A DNA stretch of 7,714 nucleotides from Verrucomicrobiota bacterium. Lineage in GTDB: Bacteria > Verrucomicrobiota > Verrucomicrobiia > Verrucomicrobiales > DEV007. Shown here piece after piece: positions 1 to 4,270 of the stretch; the stretch's first letter is position 1, and every line of letters begins with the position of its first letter. The translations under genes were made by a program, and so were the position numbers. The stretch is taken from NCBI GenBank assembly GCA_027618625.1, contig JAQCER010000123.1, positions 1-7,714 on the forward strand, read 5' to 3'. Under the pieces are notes generated by a model. It saw nothing but the letters and a program-made list of their open reading frames with translations. It ran no database searches and was not told the origin of the DNA.

Positions 1-154
1 AGACGGGCGCTTCCACTACCCCTCGATCATTCAGACTCAGGACGGTCACCTGCACGCTACCTACAGCTATTTCGTGCCGACACCGGAGGGCGAACGCAAG
101 TCGATCAAGCATGCATCTTTCCCACTCGAGTGGTTGCTCGATGCTGATGAATAG
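1..154 (+). CDS. Sialidase-like BNR-repeat protein, C-terminal end (partial)
   Basis: This is the last 50 codons of a gene entering from the left edge; codons start at base 2 and the stop is TAG at 152-154. The peptide contains 'YPSIIQTQDGHLHATYSY' followed by 'KSIKHASFPLEWL'. This pattern, a Y-P-S/A-I-I-Q-T-D-G-x-x-H-x-T-Y-(T/S)-Y strand and then an 'I-K-H' strand, is the usual final blade of the sialidase / BNR-repeat-like beta-propeller family (exo-alpha-sialidase annotation in many PVC bacteria). The family hydrolyses terminal sialic acids or acts on related glycosidic linkages, usually outside the cytoplasm. Catalytic arginines and Asp-boxes would lie upstream, outside the window, so substrate cannot be judged. 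A non-sialidase member of the same fold remains possible. Confidence 0.75.
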   Translation, partial: DGRFHYPSIIQTQDGHLHATYSYFVPTPEGERKSIKHASFPLEWLLDADE

Positions 155-290
155 TCATCCCGTGCGGAATCAAAAATATAGACAGTATTTAGACGCAACC
201 TAATCAGAACTGAGTGCGTAATAATGAAGTGAACCCATTGCCGGCAATGACGCCTCAGTGGAGACAAACAAGAAAAAATTCGCACCTAAT
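155..290. other. Intergenic region upstream of the fasciclin gene
   Basis: This AT-richer spacer separates the sialidase stop from the FAS1 start. I see no hairpin with a T-run that would end the sialidase transcript. A loose -10-like AATAAT sits at 220-225 without a convincing -35. The clearest signal is the 14-bp perfect palindrome at 236-249, listed separately. Confidence 0.5.
236..249. promoter_or_regulatory. 14-bp perfect palindrome, possible operator
   Basis: CATTGCC followed directly by GGCAATG forms a perfect inverted repeat with no spacer, ending 41 bases before the preferred ATG of the FAS1 gene. A spacer-less, even-length dyad in a promoter-sized gap suits a dimeric repressor or activator. 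There is no T-run, so it is not a terminator. A role in regulation is inference only; no known regulator consensus is recognised. Confidence 0.35.
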
Positions 291-794
291 ATGAAAAAAA
301 CAATCGCACTTTCACTCGCCTCCGCAGCCTTCATTGGGGCATTCGCAATTTCCTCAAACGCGGATCAAAAGAAAGAGAAGCCTGCCGCTCAACAGACAGT
401 TGTAGAAATCGCAGGAGGCAATGAGTCCTTCAAAACGCTGGTAACAGCAATAAAGGCAGCTGGATTGGCCGAAACGTTGAGCGGCGACGGACCTTTCACC
501 GTTTTCGCCCCTACGGACGAAGCCTTCGGCAAACTCCCTGAAGGAACACTGGAAAGCCTGCTGAAGCCAGAAGCAAAAAAGAAACTCGCCGGAATTCTCA
601 CTTATCACGTGGTGGCGGGCAAAGTAATGGCAGCCGACGTGAAACCCGGCAAAGTCGAGACAGTCAACGCTAAAGAATTTGAAATTAAAGTGACCGACGG
701 CGTGGTTACCATAGATGGAGCGACGGTTGTGAAAACTGACATCGTAGGGAAAAATGGCGTCATCCACGTCATCGACGCAGTCATTCTTCCGTAA
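291..794 (+). CDS. Secreted fasciclin (FAS1) domain protein
   Basis: A 167-residue protein with one FAS1 (beta-Ig-H3/fasciclin) domain, the fold used for cell adhesion and matrix interaction. Residues 1-24 form a typical signal peptide (KK, a hydrophobic stretch to about residue 20, then SSNA before D25), followed by a short charged linker. The FAS1 domain covers about 35-167: the H1 motif '[11 protein letters not shown]' is at 69-79, the Y-H motif 'LTYHVVAGK' at 103-111, and the H2 end '[13 protein letters not shown]' at 155-167. Length is normal for a single-domain bacterial FAS1 protein. ATG 291 is preferred because it puts the signal peptide at the N-terminus; an in-frame GTG at 258 would add 11 polar residues in front. 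No clear Shine-Dalgarno precedes either start. The gene is followed by a strong terminator, so it is probably monocistronic. Its ligand is unknown. Confidence 0.93.
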   Translation: MKKTIALSLASAAFIGAFAISSNADQKKEKPAAQQTVVEIAGGNESFKTLVTAIKAAGLAETLSGDGPFTVFAPTDEAFGKLPEGTLESLLKPEAKKKLAGILTYHVVAGKVMAADVKPGKVETVNAKEFEIKVTDGVVTIDGATVVKTDIVGKNGVIHVIDAVILP

Positions 795-829
795 CGGCGG
801 TTACAGGCTGTTATAGCCATAAACATTTG

Positions 830-860
830 AAAGCAGGTACCTTCGGGTGTCTGCTTTTTT
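830..860 (+). terminator. Rho-independent terminator after the FAS1 gene
   Basis: AAAGCAGGTACC (830-841) pairs with GGTGTCTGCTTT (846-857) through 12 pairs, two of them G-U, closed by a UUCG tetraloop (842-845). The T-run extends to 860. It lies 35 bases after the FAS1 stop and separates that gene from the thioredoxin gene at 938. Confidence 0.9.
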
Positions 861-937
861 GTGTGCTAAAGGTTTCCGAACCGTTGTTGCCCTGCGAGAC
901 AAATTGACGGTGCTTCCGTGGAGCCCGAGGGTCCAAA

Positions 938-1714
938 ATGTTCTCCCTCCAACATTTCGCTGCTTGCACAACCACTGGAATCTTAGCGTCGGCATGTTTC
1001 CTAGGCACGAGTTCCGGACGTGAGTGGACCAGTGTCGCAGGAACAACGATCGAGGCAGAGCTGGTGCGGGTGCATTCGGACAACGCCATCCTGAAGAAAA
1101 AAGACGGCAAAGAGCTGGTAGTTCCGATCGCCAAACTGAGTTTGGCCGATCAAAAATTCCTGAGCGAGCAGGCGTCCACCGTCGCCACCGGAGGAACCAC
1201 TGGCGCAAAGATCCTCAATGGCCTGAAAGGCGACCTCGTCAAAATCGTCGACGGCAAGGTGAAAAAGACGGAGTTTGCACAACCCGCTGCGATCAAATAT
1301 CTGGCCGTCTATTTTTCTGCCCACTGGTGTGGCCCTTGTCGCGAGTTCACTCCAGACCTCGTCGAGTTTTATAATGAGACGAAAGCGACGCACCCAGAGA
1401 TGGAGATGGTATTTGTGAGTTCCGACCGATCTGAAGAGGAATGGAACAACTACATGATTGAGGAGAAAATGCCTTGGTATGCTGTCCAGTTCAAGAAGGC
1501 CGCCTCGTCCAAGCTCAAGGATTTCGGTGGCCCGGGCATTCCCTGCCTGGTCCTGATGACCCCTGACGGCGAGGTTCTTTCTGATAGTTACGTCGGCGAA
1601 CAATATGTCGGCCCACGAAAGGTAGTAGCTGATCTCCAGGCGATGATCGAGAAAAACGCAGCGCCGGTCAGCGACGAAAGCGACGAGAGCGCCTCGGAAA
1701 TTGTAGAGCCCTGA
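938..1714 (+). CDS. Secreted SHD1-thioredoxin fusion protein (TlpA/nucleoredoxin-like)
   Basis: A 258-residue predicted extracytoplasmic thiol-disulfide protein. Residues 1-26 look like a signal peptide. Residues about 28-75 ('REWTSVAGTTIEAELVRV' to 'LSLADQKFL') match the SHD1 (SLA1 homology 1) domain, which is common in PVC proteins. Residues about 105-240 form a thioredoxin fold of the nucleoredoxin/tryparedoxin type: 'FSAHWCGPCREFTPDL' carries redox cysteines C131 and C134, 'VFVSSDRSEEEWNNYM' is the usual post-active-site segment, and 'GIPCLVLMTPDG' supplies the cis-proline P202. C203 next to that proline is a third cysteine in the active-site region. The tail (244-258) is acidic and serine-rich. 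Likely roles are reduction of, or electron delivery to, secreted proteins; the partner is unknown. ATG 938 follows GAGG at 927-930 with 7-base spacing. The gene converges on the dehydrogenase gene with only 7 bases between stops. Confidence 0.9.
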   Translation: MFSLQHFAACTTTGILASACFLGTSSGREWTSVAGTTIEAELVRVHSDNAILKKKDGKELVVPIAKLSLADQKFLSEQASTVATGGTTGAKILNGLKGDLVKIVDGKVKKTEFAQPAAIKYLAVYFSAHWCGPCREFTPDLVEFYNETKATHPEMEMVFVSSDRSEEEWNNYMIEEKMPWYAVQFKKAASSKLKDFGGPGIPCLVLMTPDGEVLSDSYVGEQYVGPRKVVADLQAMIEKNAAPVSDESDESASEIVEP

Positions 1715-1721
1715 TCCTTTT

Positions 1722-2516
1722 TTAACCAAGATCACGCACGGTAGCCGCGCGATCAAGGTGGGTGTAGCCGCCGTCGACGTAGAGAATCTGACCCGTTGTG
1801 TGTGAAGACCGGGGTGACGCCGCGAAGACCACGGTATCGGCAATTTCCTGGGCCGTAGTGAAGCGCCGTTCAAAGGGAATCGTGCTGGTAATCTGCGCGA
1901 GTGTTGCTTCTGGATTTGGCAGTGTTTGAATCCAGCGTTGGTACATCGGTGTCATCACTTCAGCTGGGATTACGGCATTCACCCGAATCCCAAAGCGCCC
2001 GAGATCCACCGCCCATTCACGGGTCAGGCCATTCAGCCCCCCCTTCGATGCTGCATATCCAGAGGTTCCGCCCTGGCCAGTCTCCGCTACTTTGGATCCA
2101 ATGTTGATGATACTTCCCCGCGACTCCTTCAGGGCACTGAGGCAATAGTGCACCAGGGCGTAGACATGAACAAGATTGCGCTCCAGCGAAGCTCTAAACG
2201 CATCCGGCCCGGCAGTGAGGTCGACACCATCATTCATGGCCGCATTGTTGACGACAATATCAATGCGCCCCTGAGACTCTAACACTTTTGCTACAACCGC
2301 TTCCAGTGCTGGCAAGTCAGTCATTTCCGCATGCTCGGCCACGGCTCGGTAGCCGTCGCTCATGATTTCGGCCACAAGATCTGCAGCCTCGACACGGTTC
2401 CTTCCGATGATCACAGGAATCGCCCCCTCCGCCGCGAAGGAACGGGTAATAGCCTCGCCAATCCCCTTTGCTCCACCGGTGACCAGCACCACCCTGTCTT
2501 TCAGTCCTAGGTCCAT
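1722..2516 (-). CDS. SDR-family L-fucose dehydrogenase (probable)
   Basis: A 264-residue cytoplasmic NAD(P)-dependent short-chain dehydrogenase of normal length. The Rossmann motif TGGAKGIG is at 13-20, NNAA at 90-93, N114 and S141 fit the active site, and Y154-x3-K158 is the catalytic pair. The start 'MDLGLKDRVVLVTGG', the stretch 'ASLERNLVHVYALVHYC', 'GQGGTSGYAASKGG', 'REWAVDLGRFGIRVNAVIPAEVMTP' and the end 'SSHTTGQILYVDGGYTHLDRA' are features I associate with L-fucose dehydrogenases of the non-phosphorylating pathway, which oxidise L-fucose to L-fucono-lactone. ATG 2516 overlaps the end of the upstream hydrolase gene by 10 bases, so the two are co-transcribed and probably translationally coupled; only a weak purine-rich site precedes the ATG. 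The alternative is another sugar or sugar-acid SDR, such as 2-keto-3-deoxy-L-fuconate dehydrogenase. The family call is certain; the substrate is inferred. Confidence 0.88.
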   Translation of the reverse strand: MDLGLKDRVVLVTGGAKGIGEAITRSFAAEGAIPVIIGRNRVEAADLVAEIMSDGYRAVAEHAEMTDLPALEAVVAKVLESQGRIDIVVNNAAMNDGVDLTAGPDAFRASLERNLVHVYALVHYCLSALKESRGSIINIGSKVAETGQGGTSGYAASKGGLNGLTREWAVDLGRFGIRVNAVIPAEVMTPMYQRWIQTLPNPEATLAQITSTIPFERRFTTAQEIADTVVFAASPRSSHTTGQILYVDGGYTHLDRAATVRDLG

Positions 2517-3286
2517 GCCGATGCCTGCTGCCGTTGAGTTCCCAATCCTTCAATTCCCAGCTCAATCACATCGCCCGGTTTGATAAAGCGCTGCGGCTTC
2601 ATTCCCATACCCACACCGGCTGGCGTCCCCGTCGATATAACGTCACCGGGCAGCAGTGTCATCATTTGACTGATGTAGCTCTCCAGCTGCGGGACATTGA
2701 AGATAAGGTTGGAACTGTTGCCTTGCTGACAGAATTCGCCATTCACTTTCAGCCACATGGCAAGTTGGTTGATGTCGGCGATTTCATCTGGAGTCGCGAC
2801 GAACGGGCCCAGTGGCGCAAAGGTATCGCAACTCTTGCCCTTCACCCATTGCCCTCCCCTCTCCAGCTGAAACGCACGTTCACTGTAGTCGTTGTGCAAA
2901 ACGTAGCCAGCTACGTGATTGAGGGCGTCCGCTTCATCGACATAAGAAGCCTTTTTACCAATCACCACCGCTAGTTCGACCTCCCAATCCGTTTTTTCGC
3001 TCCCTCGAGGGATGGTTAAGCCGTCAAATGGCCCGGTGATGGCAGAAGTTGCTTTGAAAAAAAGGATCGGCTCGGCGGGTTTGGTAGCACCTGTCTCGGC
3101 CGCGTGATCGCTGAAGTTCAGGCCTATGCAGATGATCTTGCTGGGGCGGCACAACGGCGGGCCCAATCGACTTCCCGCAGGCACTGCCGGTGCCGTGGCA
3201 GCATTGGCGACAACCCATGCTGCAAGCCGGGCCAGACCATCTCCACCAAAAAAGTCCTCGTCGTAGTCGTGCCCAAAGGCGCTCAC
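2507..3286 (-). CDS. FAH-family hydrolase, probable 2,4-diketo-3-deoxy-L-fuconate hydrolase
   Basis: From the only in-frame NTG start (GTG 3286) this gives 259 residues, but the open frame extends a further 28 codons to a TGA at 3371-3373. Those codons read 'IASHEFGEPSKERPGLELDDGRRID', which is the usual N-terminal strand of this family, so the real protein probably begins near 3361 and is about 284 residues. In the GTG numbering, 'IICIGLNFSDHA' (51-62) starts the catalytic fold, 'DWEVELAVVIGK' supplies metal ligands E102 and E104, 'HNDYSERAFQ' supplies D133, 'WVKGKSCDTFAPLGP' has K151, and 'GDVISTGTPAGVG' closes the site. The family cleaves beta-diketo acids with Mg2+ or Mn2+; with the adjacent fucose dehydrogenase the best substrate is 2,4-diketo-3-deoxy-L-fuconate, giving pyruvate and lactate. 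A rhamnonate homologue, or the common 'ureidoglycolate lyase' label, is the alternative. Confidence 0.9.
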   Translation of the reverse strand: MSAFGHDYDEDFFGGDGLARLAAWVVANAATAPAVPAGSRLGPPLCRPSKIICIGLNFSDHAAETGATKPAEPILFFKATSAITGPFDGLTIPRGSEKTDWEVELAVVIGKKASYVDEADALNHVAGYVLHNDYSERAFQLERGGQWVKGKSCDTFAPLGPFVATPDEIADINQLAMWLKVNGEFCQQGNSSNLIFNVPQLESYISQMMTLLPGDVISTGTPAGVGMGMKPQRFIKPGDVIELGIEGLGTQRQQASAWT

Positions 3287-3380
3287 GTCAATGCGCCGAC
3301 CATCATCAAGCTCAAGGCCTGGTCTCTCTTTGCTGGGTTCTCCAAATTCATGACTCGCGATACTAGCAGATCACATCCAT
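3287..3380 (-). other. Start region of the hydrolase: upstream coding frame without a standard start codon
   Basis: In the hydrolase frame, reading right to left, an ATG (3376-3374) is followed at once by TGA (3373-3371), then codons TCT GCT AGT ATC and on into family-like sequence. The codon at the position where homologues are expected to start is ATC (3361-3359); ATT occurs at 3292-3290. Another ATG at 3380-3378 gives only a 5-codon peptide (MDVIC) in another frame. A -10-like TAGAAT (3398-3393) and a 5-3-5 inverted repeat TTGGC-AAA-GCCAA (3380-3392) lie just upstream, so transcription may begin close to this point. What is seen is the codon arrangement; use of ATC or ATT as a start, or a sequence error, is inference. 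Confidence 0.5.
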
Positions 3381-4067
3381 TGGCAAAGCCAAATTCTACG
3401 CAGCCTCAAAGGAATAGATATTGACACCCGATTATCCGCCCTCGGGTTGGCACTGTTCCGTTGTCCTCCTTTTGCCAGTGCAGCAGTGGTCGGCGTTCGT
3501 TTTATTTCAGATATTTCAGATCTCTCAGCGCCATCACCCCACCCCACTCGCCACTTCACGAATGATGAAATCGACTCGCGCCGGATAGGGCGGGTCGGTG
3601 TAGGTCACTTCCACGCCAATCCGCCCCTGGTCTCCGGGCATCCACGCTGCGTCTGGAGCGATGGAGTCGATCTTGATCGAGGGCACGGCCAGAATGGCCG
3701 AAGGGCAGCCGAGCATGACCAGGGCCCGGGCGAGGATTCGGACAGGGAAGGAGGATTCTGAAAGAATGCGGGCATTCATGGATTGTCGTGTTGAGTTCTT
3801 CCTCCTTCTTGGCCATCGCACGGCGATGGTTACCGGAAATGAGTGCTTTTCCGAAGGCATCCGGAAAATCGGGCGCGGATAGAGGAAGACAATTGGGGTA
3901 AGAGGAAGGGCGTTAGGACTGGGATACACCGGACGGGGAGCATGGCCCACCGCCCGCACCCAACCCTGCACCAGTCCCTGAACAACCGGACGCATGCCCG
4001 CTACGGCTTCACATCAGGGTAAGTCGTGACCAAACCGGGCGCCGACCGGTAAAGAAAGCAAGGTTCA
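3381..4067. other. Long region with no confident gene, between the hydrolase and the intron remnant
   Basis: No frame here gives a recognisable protein except the possible small ORF at 3534-3779 (minus). The region holds a perfect 9-base tandem repeat ATTTCAGAT x2 (3504-3521), a 7-bp hairpin with a 3-base loop CCATCGC-ACG-GCGATGG (3813-3829), a second 7-bp hairpin TTTTCCG/CGGAAAA (3847-3853 with 3862-3868), and a distant 7-bp inverted pair GGACTGG (3916-3922) / CCAGTCC (3971-3977). The last 150 bases become GC-rich and may be the left part of the intron remnant, but I cannot assign its domains. No tRNA or CRISPR is seen. Confidence 0.5.
3534..3779 (-). CDS. Possible small secreted protein or 5' fragment of a secreted protein
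   Basis: An 81-codon frame beginning at ATG 3779. Residues 1-31 resemble a signal peptide ('RILARALVMLGCPSAILA' before V32). The rest, 'VPSIKIDSIAPDAAWMPGDQGRIGVEVTYTDPPYPARVDFIIREVASG', looks like the first strands of a beta-sandwich domain and then stops at TGA (3536-3534), which is short for such a fold. GC-rich third positions support coding. A purine-rich AAGGAGG lies 21 bases before the ATG, too far for a normal ribosome site, so the start is doubtful. It may be a truncated remnant of a larger exported protein. The family is not recognised, and it may not be expressed. Confidence 0.3.
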   Translation of the reverse strand: MNARILSESSFPVRILARALVMLGCPSAILAVPSIKIDSIAPDAAWMPGDQGRIGVEVTYTDPPYPARVDFIIREVASGVG

Positions 4068-4101
4068 ACCGCCGGATGCGGAAAACCGCATGTCCGGCGG
4101 T
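4068..4101 (+). ncRNA. Group II intron domain V-like hairpin
   Basis: This 34-base element has the exact layout of group II domain V: a 9-bp lower stem (ACCGCCGGA 4068-4076 with TCCGGCGGT 4093-4101), a 2-base bulge on the 3' side (TG 4091-4092), a 5-bp upper stem (TGCGG 4077-4081 with CCGCA 4086-4090) and a 4-base loop (AAAA 4082-4085). The general pattern and the following 'GTGTGGAAGG' resemble domain V of bacterial group II introns. The lower stem is fully Watson-Crick, whereas functional domain V normally keeps a G-U pair in the catalytic triad, so this copy may be inactive. No intron reverse transcriptase is present on either side. Confidence 0.6.
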
Positions 4102-4118
4102 GTGGAAGGCTCACGGGG

Positions 4119-4147
4119 CGCAATCCCCGTGCGCAATCCCCGTGCGC
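4119..4147. repeat. 13-base tandem duplication inside the domain VI hairpin
   Basis: The unit CGCAATCCCCGTG occurs at 4119-4131 and again at 4132-4144, and a third copy begins (CGC, 4145-4147). Each copy carries a CCCCGTG that can pair with the single CACGGGG at 4112-4118, so two alternative hairpins are possible. Most simply this is slippage in a decaying element. Confidence 0.85.
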
Positions 4148-4210
4148 CCATCCGGACCCGGAGGGTCGGGGAACCGCAGCTTACCCCACATCGGGCGACG
4201 GCTTTCAAGC

Positions 4211-4248
4211 AAAAGAGGACAACGAAGGTCGACCGGTTGGACTTCGTT
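4211..4248 (-). terminator. Possible terminator of the large minus-strand gene
   Basis: On the minus strand AACGAAG (4248-4242) pairs with CTTCGTT (4227-4221), with an adjoining TC/GA pair and a roughly 10-base loop. A T-rich stretch including TTTT follows a few bases later (to 4211). It begins 23 bases after the stop of the large gene, the right place for termination. The T-run is separated from the stem and the loop is long, so this is only a moderate candidate. Confidence 0.4.
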
Positions 4249-4270
4249 GACTTCATCTCCCTCTCCTGGC

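Larger units (their letters stand above)
4068..4151 (+). mobile_element. Group II intron 3' remnant (domains V-VI)
   Basis: Directly after the domain V-like hairpin comes 'GGAAGGCTCACGGGG', whose CACGGGG (4112-4118) pairs with CCCCGTG (4125-4131) around a CGCAAT loop. This is the position and form expected of domain VI. A 13-base tandem duplication then interrupts the 3' strand before GCGCCCAT (4144-4151), a plausible intron end since group II introns finish in A-pyrimidine. The upstream limit is not defined; no domain I-IV structure and no reverse-transcriptase reading frame could be recognised, so the element is truncated, ORF-less, or highly decayed. It sits in the gap just past the 3' end of the large minus-strand gene. 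The 3' boundary is approximate. Confidence 0.5.

Noticed and set aside
258..290. GTG 258 as the start of the FAS1 gene
   Set aside because: It would add 11 polar residues before a normal signal peptide and has no ribosome site; ATG 291 gives a standard secreted protein.
1001..1873. A 290-codon minus-strand frame across the thioredoxin gene
   Set aside because: It covers the WCGPC-containing coding sequence and runs into the dehydrogenase gene; the translated product has no recognisable features, so it is an antisense shadow.
3371..3373. TGA read as an amino acid (recoded stop) at the head of the hydrolase gene
   Set aside because: TGA is the natural stop of the thioredoxin gene in this window, there is no sign of a selenocysteine element, and a second-codon recoding event would be without purpose.
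3371..3559. A 62-codon minus-strand frame between the possible small ORF and the hydrolase
   Set aside because: It has no signal, domain or ribosome site and includes the 9-base tandem repeat; it fits untranslated spacer better than a gene.
4020..4036. TAAGTCGTGACC resembles the 'AAGTCGTAACAAGG' near the 3' end of 16S rRNA
   Set aside because: Only about a dozen bases match and neither the flanking 16S helix 45 nor an anti-Shine-Dalgarno sequence is present; it is a chance likeness.
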